Shown: one piece after another, positions 12,201 to 22,142 of the stretch
How positions within the stretch are numbered: the stretch's first letter is position 1
Layout: each line of letters starts with the position of its first letter
NCBI GenBank assembly: GCA_949710005.1
Contig: OX453280.1
Span: forward strand, 10,815,605-10,879,604
DNA: 64,000 bases
Direction: 5' to 3'
DNA from: Ricordea florida
Lineage: Eukaryota; Cnidaria; Anthozoa; Corallimorpharia; Ricordeidae
Made by a program: the position numbers and the translations under genes
Notes under the pieces: model-generated
The model's database searches: none
Told to the model about the DNA's origin: nothing
The model's input: the letters and a program-made list of their open reading frames with translations, nothing else

Positions 12201-15200
12201 ACATCCAGGACCACCCTCTTGTGGATCATTTCCAGCAACTGTACTGAATTTTGTTATCAGCGTCTGGTTTCCTTAAAGTATAATATTTAAAAGCAAATGT
12301 TTTCACAGAATTGAATGCGTAGTAACTTTGCTATTTTATAACATAACTTTTTAACGGAAACCTGCCAACAATAGACTTACATGTAATAACAGGAGGGATG
12401 AGTCAATTAAATAGGTTACAAACTTATAAAAAATTGAGGCAAGGAAAAAGAAATGTATTGTCAGTAAGCAACTACTTCGAGTAGTTTGTGCCACAGTCTC
12501 TTAGTCTCTCTTGACTCTTTTAAAGTACAGTTTGTGACGTCATGCCGAGTCACATGACTCTCGGACCATGTGCTTGCTGCATTAAAGATATGTTAGACGT
12601 GTCGTTGCTCTTATAGAGAACTGTCGTGTTTTTGTTGTATTTATTTCCCTGGTTACGCTTCGTAATAGCGTAACATTACATGGTGTCAGGAGCGGACGAC
12701 GTCGTGTTGTTGAAAGCCTCTGTGGAAATATTTCCAGCTTTCAAAGCCAATTGAGTGAAGATTGTGTGTCAACGCGCCGCCATTAATTTAACCCGCGAAC
12801 ATGCAAGATGAAGCAGAAGCTCCTTTTGCTCCCTGCAATACTCCGCCGTTTACCAGGTTTATTGCTAATGTATCGCTTCCACAGAAATTCGACACTAAAG
12901 GAAACCTAGCAGCCAACTGGAAAAAGTGGATACAGATTTGGAAAGCGTACGAAATTGTCACTGGGTTGGACAAACAACCTTCAACGCTTCGCGTCGCCAC
13001 GTTTATCACGTGTATCGGTCCAGATGCTTTGGAAATACACACTGGATTGCCCTTTCCGTCGGATGATGACAGGCAAAACATCGACAAAGTGCACGAATTG
13101 CGGCAGAATTACTGTATGGGCAAGACGAACGTGATTTACGAAAGGTACAGGTTCAACAATCGTCTACAAGAATCTGACGAGTCGATTGACGCCTACACAA
13201 CAGCACTTCGCACGCTTGCCGAAACCTGCGAGTTTGGCTCGTTAAAGGAAAACCTTATTCGCGATCGTTTAGTTTGTGGTATCAGGGATAATAATCTGAG
13301 GAAAAAGCTTCTCCAGAAACTTGGATAAATGTCTTGATAGCTGCCGAACCGCCGAAGCTACTAAATTGCAAATGCAAGCCATGACAAACCAAAACATCGA
13401 ATCAAGCGCCGTCAATGCGCTCAAATCGTCGTCTGACAAGTCAAGCGTTCGTATGGTTGAAGACTGCAAATTCTGTTGCAAGTCTCACGAAAGAAATCGA
13501 GAAAAGTGTCCCGCTTACGGTAAAGTCTGCAAGAAGTGCAAGAATGAGAATCACTTCGCTAGCAAGTGCCATCTTCATGAGAAGAAAACCAGCTCAAGAA
13601 AGAAGAAACCAAAGGCTCCGAAGTCAAGCTCGAAGGAAACCTCTCGAAAGAAAGTGTCCGTTGTCGAAGCCGATCTCTCATCGGAAGAGGAAATTTTATC
13701 TGTAGAGCTCTCCACCGAAGATGATAATGTGAGTACTTCTGAAGTTATCAATTCTGTGACTGTTTTTCCGAACAAGATCTATGCTGTTATGGAGATACAA
13801 GGGAAACCATGAAAATGCCATCAAGACAGCAAAATCCATCATGAAGAAAGCTAAGCAAACAGGCACAGACCCCTACTTATCCCTACTTGACTGGAGGAAC
13901 ACTCCTTCTGAAGGAATGTCTAGCTCCCCCGCCCAAAGGATGTTTGGACGCAGAACAAGAACACTGCTTCCCACCACCAGTTACCTGTTTAAACCAAAGG
14001 TCCAAGAAGATGTGAAGGAGAAACTTCTCAAGCAGAAGTCCAAACAAGCCAAGTATTACAATCAAAACACCAAGGAGCTCCCACCTTTACAGACAGGAGA
14101 AGTTGTCCGAGTAGCCCCTAAACCAGGTGACAGAGAACGGAAATGCTTCAAGGCAAGAGTGGAAGACCAGGTTAATATCCGTTCTTACAAAGTCAGAACA
14201 GAAGGTGGTAGACTGTACAGAAGAAACCGTAGACACCTCCGCCAGTCTAGAGAACCATTTGTTCAAACTTCTGAAACCAGTTCAGTGCGACCACCGCAGG
14301 ACAGCCCTCGTACGCGTCTACCAAGGAAGTCGCCCTTGAAGTTCAAGTTATCAATAGCGACATCGAAATTTCACACAAACTGAGATGTAAAAACGCCGGA
14401 CAGCAGCGTCATAATTACAAAGCTTTGAAGCTGTGAAGTGAAAACCAGCCTTTACAAAGCACGGATAAAAAAAAAAACCAGAATGTCCGTTTTACTGGGG
14501 TGTCCGTGAGGCGGAGTTCCACTGCAACAAATGGAATTAGCGTCACTTATTATCAACGGGGTAAACTCATTTCAGATATAGCGTCACTACATGTGATCTC
14601 ATGAACTGGTTGAAAAAAAACACGCACATCCTCAGGCTCGAGTGTGTGTATTAACGATTTCCTCTCGGTATGAAGAACTTATGCGCTATATTTAGTTGTT
14701 TAAACTGTTCTAATAGAAAAAGGAACAAAAATTTTTTTGCCTTTCTTCGTATAACTGGAATTATCTAAAGATCGAACTGTGAAAAGAAAACGTCGAGCGA
14801 GTTGGCTTTCCAAGATACAAAGAGAAAGATCTTAGGCCTGATCCTAGATGATTTCAGAGTTTGTCGCAAGGTGAATAAAAAACACATTCATGACCTAAAC
14901 GTTGAAAATCTTGGTGGCAAACTTGGTTCCTTGGTATTTTCGGGAACAGCAACACAATTTTCTCTTTTCCTTCAGAGTTATTTACATTTTGAAAACTCGA
15001 CTCCATTTTGATTTCTTCTCCTTGCGAAACTGCGAGGATATCTGTCATGCTAGGACGACAGGAATTCATTGTGTTGCGATCATATTTAGATTGAATAATG
15101 TTTCATATCTGTCTGAATTTGAAAGAGGGTAGTTGCGCATATCACCAAGCCAGCTTTCACTATAAGAGACAGACAACAAAACTAGAAGCCTTGCCAGCTC

Positions 15201-18200
15201 TTTAACTTGGACACACAATCACATTTAGGCATGACACTCATCTGTCATGAAGGCTAGGGGTAAGCATGTCTGGCTGAAAAATGCAACTGGACAAGCTTAG
15301 CGTGTTTGCAAAACCAGCAAAACGGCTGCAGCTTTTTAAAATAGAATTTAGCCATTAGACAAACGCATCCCCCGGCACCCCTCATACCTTAAGCAAACGC
15401 ATCCCCCGCTAAATCACGCACCACTAGTTAGGCCTATGGCTGGTGTTAGGTCATAACATTGGCCTTGATGTCAAGTCCCTGAAGTTTAGAGGTGGGCTGA
15501 AGCTTGGAGACGGACAGTCCCAAAAATGATAGAGTAAACAAAATTCTAGAGGGCATTATTTTCCCATTTCCCTTTCTCCAGCCTAAGAATAGTATTTGAA
15601 TTATTTTAATTGTCTTAACGTTTTTGGCATTCTGAGACTCTCGAATTAAAAAAAAAATAACAGCTGAACTTGTGATGATCGCTCCAGTTTCCATTGCTAT
15701 TGAATGGAAAAAGCAAGGCATTTTGCTAGATATTAATAAGACGTCTGCTGCATGAATTAAATCAGAAAAAGTAAATATCAAGCAGTAACTCGTACCTTCC
15801 GACTTTCCGATTAGCTCCATCTGTTTTAACGAAGTGTCAGTCTCAATCAATGCGTCTCCCCCATCTCGTTTAGCTACTGACAACTCAGGCAGAATTCTTG
15901 CGCAAATCCACTCCTGTTGAACCAGGACAAGAAGTTTGGGCGATCTCCTTACGATCTGCAACATTTCTTTCCGGTCTATAATATACAAGTGACGGCTTGA
16001 AGCCCCTTTGGAAAATAACATTTGTAGTTCTTTGCCCTGTTCGTAGGAAATGTCATTATTAGTCAAGAATATTAGAGAACCAGTTTCAACTTGTGCAGCT
16101 GCCACTTTCAGCTTTGTTTTGGCATTCTCGAACAACTCTTCTTTCATCTCTGCTTCAAAATGTGGCGAGCTTTGCTTGTTGTGTTCAACAAGAATGGCAA
16201 CGTGCCCTTCTGGGATCGTTTCTTCACTACCTCCCATTCGCACATTCGCACGCGAAGCCAGCTGAGGCTCGCCGAACTTCGCATTGCCAATGGATATTGG
16301 AGTAAACTGAAACCTTTCGTACACAACACTTGCCGAAATCCAGATGAAAACAGCCTCATTAAACTCGTTAAAGGTATATGGAGGGTCGAAAAGGGCACTT
16401 CCTAAAAGATAAAACAAAACAAAAGTAATTGAGTATCCAAACATTAATAGAATTAGTTTCCCATAAAAAGGGTCGGATTCAGTTCCAGAAATCAATGGTC
16501 TCAAATGAGCTGAGTTTGGTGGGTTGTTTTTGTGCTGGCTGAGATAGTTCATTTTCCACAATTACAAATTGTACTAATAATTCCTACAAAATGTCTTTCG
16601 GGTTAGGAATGTACTTCATCACAATTAGCAAGTCCATTGGACACATATAAGAAGATTGAACCTGCGTTCGTTATTCGTAAATCATATCATTTTATCAATT
16701 AAAATCTACTATTTCTTCATTATTATCTAATCCGAAACGTCCGAAAGACGTCTGTAGAAGGCACAAGTGTAATAAATGAACCCAAGCGTAATAAAGGTCC
16801 CATCTGTAATAACTTTTGGACCCAAGTGTAATAAAGGTCCCATCTGTAATAACTTTTGGACCCAAGCGTAATAAAGGTCCTAATTAGCTTTATACTCAAA
16901 CTGGTAATATGCCAACAACAAATTATGACCAATAAGAGGCAAAAGGTATAAAGTCACCTGATTTTATCTTCCGATGTTTTATGGCCAGTGAGGGTGAGTC
17001 TAATGTTAAAACAATGAAGATATTAATGAAATTGAGATTTTATCGAGTGACTCCTGACATTGTACATGGTATTTCAAAATTCATTAATAATCCATAAAGG
17101 AAAAACAAAAGAAATTAGTGTTTGAGTGTCTTTATACCTGATAAAGGCATGGATAGACTTTCCAATTTTGTAGAGCAAAGTAAGCCCAAGTCTAGATATT
17201 AGAGCAAGAATGAGTTGATCTACATCGGAGATTTTTAGACTATTCAAAAAACGAGCACGAGTGTATTGTCAGGTTAAAAAACTCGAGGCGAAGCGTAATA
17301 CTCATACCTCACCTTTTGAGGGAGTTATGTTAGTAAATGTAGCCAAATTCAGTCGTGAGTGAAAAGATGCGAAAATGACCGAAATGAATACAGGGGGGGG
17401 GGGGGGGGAAATGAACACAATTCCACTGTATTGAAAACTGTTTAACCTATCAGTTTATCAAAGCGAACGGAACGGGAAACATGCGACATATTTGCTTGTT
17501 CTGAAACTCTGACCTTTTTTTTAAAGCATGTTCAGTCGTGGTTAGTAATTGCGAAAACTTGCCCGAGAGCCACGACAAGAGTTGTTGGCCTATATTTTTC
17601 CATTCAAATAGCTTGGTCACGTGACCTGTGACGTCAGCCATATAATTTAAGGTTAAAGATTATAGATGTACTATTGTGGACATGTCTCATATTATGTAAG
17701 TTCATTACAGATGTGAACTTTATTACGCTTGTGTCCAAATGTTATTACAGATAGGACCTTCATTACGCTTGGGTCCAAAAGTTATTACAGATGGGACCTT
17801 TATTACGCTTGGGTCCATTTATTACACTTGTGCCTTCTACAGACGTCACATTGATTCTATATTCTCCTCAACGTCACTGTTCATCCCATTTGTGTCGATA
17901 GTTTTTAAGACTGATTTTAGAATAACCAGCATAAAAGACGTAAAAGGCAGAGCTTGGTATAAAAAGTTCCTCCAACCAAATAGTGATGTGTCTTTTGCAA
18001 GATCTGAGACTCGAAATTAAGGCTAATTCTGGGAGCTAATTCCCAGGGAATGTAATCAGCTCATGATATTCTTACGTATTTTGTCATTGTTTCTAAAATA
18101 CTCGCTCAGTCAGTTTGTCATGGTTATTGACATAACGAGAAAGAGAAAATTGATACTAGAAAAATAGCCTCACCTTTTCTTATTAGGGTCTCCCGGTATT

Positions 18201-18599
18201 TGATGTAGGTCTCCTCTTCAATTCGTGTCTTTAATTTAATCTCTTGACACCCACAACTTGATTTCAGGTCCTCCGTTATTAAGCATTTCTCAGCCATTCT
18301 GTTCAATCTTCCGCTCTTGTAATCCTCCCACAGTTCGTTTAACGCCTCCATCGTTTCACATTCGACAGTAATGATGACACTGCCTTTTTCGGCATCTGTT
18401 ATAAAAACTCCATTTTTCATCAGGTGATTTTCATACTGATTGCAGCTTCCTAATTGGTGGGAAAGAGGAGAGGAGGTGCTGATATGCGCCATAATGCAAC
18501 CGTTGATTTGGTCCCTTTTACGCTTGTTTTCTTCATCTGACTTCGGTTGCGGATAAATGTTTTTAATGTCGTGCTCAATTTTGATATCATTACATGCAC
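9204..18599 (-). CDS. TRADD-N-like domain gene, seven-exon model (5' end missing)
   Basis: Exons on the minus strand, 5' to 3': 18,599-18,174; 16,401-15,796; 12,271-12,179; 11,561-11,524; 11,418-11,370; 11,037-10,994; 9,257-9,204 (TAA). All have AG acceptors and GT donors. Exon phases fit throughout (1,1,1,1,0,1,0), and the total is two bases plus 436 codons, which is strong support for the model. The product has an N-terminal domain resembling cnidarian TRADD-N domains, a middle domain of unclear type, and an acidic tail (DPEEEYIDAEEREKM). The TRADD-N resemblance suggests a role in death or immune signalling (inference). Introns contain a TIR element, the arm-end repeat and a gypsy-like element. 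The weakest splice site is the GTGCTC donor after 11,524. A first exon upstream of 18,599 is missing. Confidence 0.65.
9376..9484. mobile_element. Short inverted-repeat MITE, left copy
   Basis: About 110 bp in which the two halves are reverse complements: ttaattcacattctt... against ...aaagaatgcgaataaattaa, with an AACCAATCAGAA/TTGATTGG core. It lies in the last intron of the minus-strand gene. Mirror copy at about 34,454-34,562. Confidence 0.65.
10643..10812. mobile_element. Harbinger-type MITE, left copy
   Basis: About 170 bp with terminal inverted repeats beginning GGCCGGGTTCAGACGCCGA and ending in the complement, each side flanked by TAA. A 3-bp TAA duplication fits PIF/Harbinger-type insertion. 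It is in the last intron of the minus-strand gene. A relative with the same ends (GGCCCGGTTC) is at 54,982-55,106, and the right-arm mirror is 33,119-33,288. Confidence 0.7.
12459..12680 (+). repeat. Candidate 5' LTR of gypsy-like element, left
   Basis: A 222-bp segment starting TGTCAGTAAG and ending GTAACATTACA, directly followed by TGGTGTCAGGAGCGG, which is placed and shaped like a primer-binding site. The gag start codon lies about 120 bp further on. There is no matching 3' LTR, because the element's 3' end has been replaced at about 14,308, so the LTR limits rest on the TG/CA ends and PBS alone. Confidence 0.55.
12801..13328 (+). pseudogene. gypsy-like Gag, 5' part (frameshifted)
   Basis: Gag N-terminal region of 175 codons, nearly identical to the right-arm copy until ...NNLRKKLLQ, where the 11-bp deletion throws it out of frame. 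The capsid-like part includes NWKKWIQIWKAYEIVTGLDK, common in retrotransposon Gag proteins. The rest of Gag continues in another frame from 13,321. Confidence 0.8.
13321..13812 (+). pseudogene. gypsy-like Gag zinc-knuckle part
   Basis: Continuation of Gag after the frameshift. It has two cysteine-rich knuckles: a CKFCCKSH...C type and a canonical CCHC (CKKCKNENHFASKC), followed by a basic and then an acidic serine-rich linker. It ends at MEIQGKP, immediately before the protease in the right copy, because of the 2.44-kb deletion. Confidence 0.8.
13809..14308 (+). pseudogene. gypsy-like integrase C-terminal remnant
   Basis: After the deletion the frame encodes the integrase C-terminal part (AIKTAKSIMKKAKQ, LLDWRNTPSEGMSSSPAQ and the GEVVRVAPKPGD SH3-like segment). 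The open frame runs to 14,383, but from about 14,308 it reads, out of frame, sequence that belongs to a LINE ORF1-like remnant (compare 20,368), so the true element ends at the junction. Confidence 0.75.
14308..15985. repeat. Arm-end repeat block A (first of three copies)
   Basis: A segment repeated directly at 20,368-22,142 and, up to about 15,545, in reverse complement at 25,945-27,182. It holds a LINE ORF1-like tail, intronic sequence with a 72-75-codon open frame (14,854-15,069, minus, MNSCRPSMTDILAVSQGEE...), and the end of the host gene's middle exon. The small frame stays open in all three copies, but the copies are so alike that this says little about coding. Confidence 0.85.
15796..16401 (-). 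CDS. Middle exon, possible degenerate Mrr/PD-(D/E)XK-like domain
   Basis: A 606-nt phase 1-1 exon. The acceptor has a strong pyrimidine tract (ttttgttttatcttttag) and the donor is GGAAG/GTACGA. The open frame extends upstream into the intron, where the pyrimidine tract mimics a membrane segment (FVLFYLL); that part should not be read as protein. The exon encodes about 200 aa with alternating strands and helices: GHVAILVEHNKQ, a helix-rich stretch, TGSLIFLTNNDIS, then LYIIDRKEMLQIV. This order resembles Mrr-type restriction-endonuclease-like domains, but the expected ExK/QxK reads EHNK and no clear catalytic aspartate is seen, so it would be degenerate or another alpha/beta fold. No confident family. 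Confidence 0.5.
16747..17847. mobile_element. Non-autonomous TIR element with subterminal repeats
   Basis: About 1.1 kb flanked by long inverted repeats. The ends read GACGTCTGTAGAAGGCACAA and its complement; each then holds tandem subterminal copies of a roughly 40-bp unit (cgtaataaaggtcccatctg... followed by taacttttggaccc). GACGTC at both ends is either the tip of the TIR or a target duplication; it is palindromic, so this cannot be settled by eye. The interior has no coding capacity and a G run at 17,392-17,408. It lies in the intron between the TRADD-N-like exon and the middle exon. Confidence 0.8.
18174..18599 (-). CDS. Exon with TRADD-N-like domain
   Basis: A 426-nt phase 1-1 exon, with acceptor tttttgcag and donor AAAAG/GTGAGG. 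The core runs from NGVFITDAEKGSVIITVECE through ALNELWEDYKSGRLNRMAEKC to CQEIKLKTRI. The pattern of a GS[VI]-x-TVxC strand, then L..LW..Y.SG.LN, then a late EIKLKT strand is one I associate with the TRADD-N type domain expanded in cnidarian proteins. This is recognition from pattern, not a search. A lysine/arginine-rich stretch (ENKRKRDQ) precedes the domain. Confidence 0.6.
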
Positions 18600-19440
18600 C
18601 TGCAAAAACTAAGACAAATGTAATTCCAATTCAGTTCTTTATATTCTTGCAGGTCTGTCCAACGGATCAGAGCTCAGTTTCTCTTATTGATATCATAACG
18701 TAGTATCAAGGCATCATGACAAATGAATGTTATCATACACGACGATATTCTAACACATTCCCCTAATCAGTACGTATGAAATGCTTGGGATCACTATGGA
18801 GAATTTTTACTTTGAAACTGGCTTTCCAACTGGCAATCAAACGGATTTAAAAATGAATTAAGAATCCGTGGTAATGGTCTGACCAGAGAGTTAGCTGTAT
18901 TCACACAAGAGGACAGCAATGAATCCATCCAGGCTCATTCCAGACGAGCAAATTGTCGAATGAGTCTTCCGTCCTAGTGTGAATTGGTGATGGAAAATTT
19001 GCTATGTTATGTTGACTTCGTATTTGTAAAAATGAATTAGTTTGCAATCACACACTCCATTGAGTTGAGCAGTTTCGCTGATAGGGGTGTACTAGTCCTT
19101 TATACTGTTGATATTTATTTGCATTATTAATTACCAATAATAACAAGTTGTAAAGAGCAACATACGAACGAATCAGCTAGCCGATTAAACAAAAAAAGAC
19201 AAAAAAAAAGAGAAACCAGGCTAACTTGGAGGTGAAAAGAGGGTTTCGCTGGTAGAGAGTAAAATATTTGTAAAGACATAGTGAGATTGAGCATAACCAC
19301 ATACAAGCCAGCTAAGTTCATTATAGTGAACGCTGCCCACTTGCTTTTGTAGCGGAGCTCCCGCGTGCACCCAGCGGAGCGCCATGAGTAAGAATATTTG
19401 ATAATCTATGAAGTCAAGAAATTTTGGTAGCGTCCGTCCG
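18600..19440. other. Upstream region of the TRADD-N-like gene
   Basis: No confident gene. Apart from the candidate first exon at 19,135-19,321, the stretch is AT-rich with no exon I can support. A short segment around 19,350-19,440 with gcggagctcc and repeated gtccg looks like dispersed repeat sequence; a similar gcggagctcc motif occurs at about 8,454. Confidence 0.4.
19135..19321 (-). CDS. Candidate first exon of the TRADD-N-like gene
   Basis: An ATG-initiated frame on the minus strand from 19,321, rich in hydrophobic residues (SLVSLFFCLFLF), ending at a possible donor TATTG/GTAATT after 19,135. The donor phase (1) fits the 18,599 acceptor and would give a junction II-G-ACNDIK. The hydrophobic region could be a signal anchor. 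The composition is low-complexity, the donor is only moderate, and nothing else supports it, so the true 5' exon may be elsewhere. Confidence 0.22.
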
Positions 19441-19599
19441 TCCGGCCACCCCTCATGTAAGCTGATGTGAGATGGATTTAACAGGAATGGGGGAAATAGA
19501 CCACAAAGCCAAATATTTGTGTCCCTATCAAGCCCTCACAATGGTGGCGATATCGGGAAGATATTTTTCATTTCTGGTAACGGGGCCTTGCTGGCCGGA

Positions 19600-19790
19600 A
19601 TTCTTTCACCATACGTACAATGATTCTCTGTATCGTACGATTAAATTTGACTTGGGTCAATTCGAAAAGAAAACTTAATTTCTTAGATGTCCCACTCCAT
19701 TTGCTCGATGGTTTTATCCAAACTGATGTTTATTCAAAACCTACTGACAGCCACTTGTATTTTGCTCCCTCGGGCCCGAACAGGGTGGAT
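19600..19790 (+). pseudogene. Penelope-like element RT fragment
   Basis: Two overlapping frames give HTYNDSLYRTIKF and then NFLDVPLHLLDGFIQTDVYS followed by KPTDSHLY. This is the characteristic C-terminal RT region of Penelope-like elements (FLDV...DG.I.TD.Y.KPTD.H). A frameshift between the pieces and no neighbouring GIY-YIG domain show it is a short dead fragment. It is unrelated in position to the Penelope-like element at the window's right end. Confidence 0.7.
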
Positions 19791-19980
19791 GTGTGTTTTA
19801 AGCGGAGCGCTTCTACCCTTCCTCTTTCGGTGCTTATCGATCAAATAAGAGAAAATTTCGCATCGCAAAATCAGTGTTTTGATGCCACGTGGTAAGAAAT
19901 AAAACAAAAAAAGGTGGGGGGGGGGTCACTTTGAACCTGCAGAAGACTCCCATGAAAACCCGGCTGCCAAGACATACAAC

Positions 19981-20480
19981 ATGGCGGATACTGGTGCGGT
20001 TGAAATAAAGAACGATGACACCCCTTCAAGCGAACAAAGCGAGCCAAATATACATGAAATCAAAGCGGTGTTAGTCGACATTCGGATATCACTATCTTTC
20101 ATTATGCGCGAGGACAAAACGTTCATGGAAGAATAAGATGAACTGAAATCTTCCCTTCAACTCAGCGATAATAAGCTCCGTGACTCGAAGAAACTTGAGG
20201 CCAACATAAAGTTAGAAGAAAAAATTGCATGTAACGACGACTTCGCTTGAGTCTGCAAGGAAGGATTTGCAGCTACATACTAAAGAGATAAATTACTTAA
20301 ACGAGTTTCTGCATAATCTCAAACAGAGCTCTCGTGAACACAGGTTAGAATTCCATGGGGTTCCTGAAAACTCGTACGCGTCTACCGAGGAAGTCGCCCT
20401 TGAAGTTCATGTTGTCAATAGCGACATCGAAATTTCACACAAACTGAGATGTAAAAACGCCGGACAAGAGCGTCATAATT
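19981..20480 (+). pseudogene. LINE ORF1-like (coiled-coil/RRM) remnant
   Basis: An ATG-started frame (MADTGAVEIKNDD...) with an in-frame TAA after about 50 codons, then charged, helix-rich sequence, a frameshift, and a segment containing LEFHGVPENSYASTEEVALE. The [RL]xFHGxPE motif marks the RRM-like domain of L1-type ORF1 proteins. From about 20,368 it runs into repeat block A'; in the other two block copies the upstream half is replaced by the gypsy-like element. Confidence 0.65.
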
Positions 20481-22142
20481 ACAAAGCTTTGAAGCTGTGA
20501 AGTGAAAACCAGCCTTTACAAAGCACGGATAAAAACTGTCCGTAAAACCAGAATGTCCGTTTTACTGGGGTGTCCGTGAGGCGGAGTTCCACTGCAACAA
20601 ATGGAATTAGCGTCACTTATTATCAACGGGGTAAACTCATTTCAGATATAGCGTCACTACATGTGATCTCATGAATTGGTTGAAAAAAAAAACGCACATC
20701 CTTAGGCTCGAGTGTGTGTATTAACGATTTCCTCTCGGTATGAAGAACTCATGCGCTATATTTAGTTGTTTAAACTGTTCTAATAGAAAAAGGAACAAAC
20801 GTTCTTTTGCCTTTCTTCGTATAACTGGAATTATCTAAAGATCGAACTGTGAAAAGAAAACGTCGAGCGAGTTGGCTTTCCAGGATACAAAGAGAAAGAT
20901 CTTAGGCCTGATCCTAGATGATTTCAGAGTTTGTCGCAAGTTGAATGAAAAACACACATTCATGACCTAAACGTTGAAAATCTTGGTGGCAAACTTGGTT
21001 CCTTGGTATCTTCTGGAACAGCAACACAATTTTCTCTTTTCCTTCAGAGTTATTTACATTTTGAAAACTCGACTCCATTTTGATTTCTTCTCCTTGCGAA
21101 ACTGCGAGGATATCTGTCATGCTAGGACGACAGGAATTCATTGTGTTTTGGTCATTTTTAGATTGAATAATGTTTCATATCTGTCTGAATTTGAAAGAGG
21201 GTAGTTGCGCATATCACCAAGCCAGCTTTCACTATAGAAGACAGATAACAAAACTAGAAGAATAGCCAGCTCTTTAACTTGGACACTGCACAATCACATT
21301 TAGGCATGACACTCATCTGTCATGAAGGCTAGGGCTAAGCATGTCTGGCTGAAAAATGCAACTGGACAGGCTTAGCGTGTTTGCAAAACCGGCAAAACGG
21401 CTGCACCTTTTTAAAATAGAATTTAGCCATTAGACAAACGCATCCGCCGGCACCCCTCATACCTTTTTAAAATAGAATTATCTAAATTAATCATCTAAAT
21501 TAATCTATCTAAATTAATCTATCTAAATTATCTAATTAAGCAAACGCATCCATCGCTAAATCACGCACGACCAGTTAGGCCTATGGCTGGTGTTAGGTCA
21601 TAACACTGGCCTTGATGTCAAGTCCCCGAAGTTTAGAGGTGGGCTGAAGATTGGAGACGGACATTCCCAAAAATGATGGAGTAAACAAAATTCTATAGGG
21701 CATCATTTTCCCATTTTCTTTTATCCAGCCTAAGAATAGTATTTGAACTATTTTAATTGTCTTAACGTTTTTGGCATTCTGAGACTCTCGAATTAAAAAA
21801 AAAAATAACAGCTGAACTTGTGATGATCGGTCCAGTTTCCATTGCTATTGAATGGAAAAAGCAAGGCATTTTGCTAGATATCAACAAGGCGTCTGCTGTA
21901 TTAATTAAATCAGAAAAAGTAAATATCAAGCAGTAACTCGTACCTTCCGACTTTCCGATTAGCTCCATCTGTTTCAACGAAGTGCCAGTCTCAAGCAATG
22001 CGTCTCGCCCTTCTCGTTTAGCTACTGACAACTCAGGCAGAATTCTTGCGCAAATCCACTCCTGTTGAACCAGGACAAGAAGTTTGGGTGATCTCCTTAC
22101 GATCTGCAACATTTCTTTCCGGTCTATAATACACAAGTGACG
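20368..22142. repeat. Arm-end repeat block A', direct copy
   Basis: A direct repeat of about 14,308-15,985 with scattered substitutions, a local expansion of an ATCTAAATTA-like microsatellite at 21,468-21,535, and an open 75-codon frame at 20,914-21,141 (minus). It ends abruptly at about 22,142 within the middle exon of the host gene. Confidence 0.88.
21944..22142 (-). pseudogene. Broken copy of the middle exon
   Basis: The last about 200 nt of the host gene's middle exon (IIDRKEMLQIVRR... to the donor at GGAAG/GTACGA), with amino-acid changes such as KREGRDALLETG against KRDGGDALIETD. It is cut off at 22,142, where unrelated sequence starts, so this is a fragment of a paralogous or duplicated gene. 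Confidence 0.75.

Larger units (their letters stand above)
12681..14308 (+). mobile_element. Ty3/gypsy-like element, internally deleted left copy
   Basis: The left-arm copy of the gypsy-like element. The gag frame opens at 12,801. An 11-bp deletion near 13,317, relative to the right copy, shifts the frame. A 2.44-kb deletion at about 13,808 removes protease, RT, RNase H and most of integrase, joining the region just before the protease to the integrase C-terminus. In the right copy both deletion endpoints carry taaaaatgc, so loss through short homology is likely. The 3' end is truncated by a junction to the arm-end repeat. It sits in an intron of the host gene, on the opposite strand. Confidence 0.85.

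Noticed and set aside
14854-15069. Conserved 72-75-codon frame present in all three arm-end blocks
   Set aside because: The blocks are nearly identical, so an open frame is expected by descent. I could not fit it in phase between the neighbouring exons of the host gene, so it is not called a gene.
16402-16561. Membrane segment (FGYSITFVLFYLLG) at the start of the middle-exon frame
   Set aside because: It lies upstream of a strong acceptor and is the translated pyrimidine tract of the intron.
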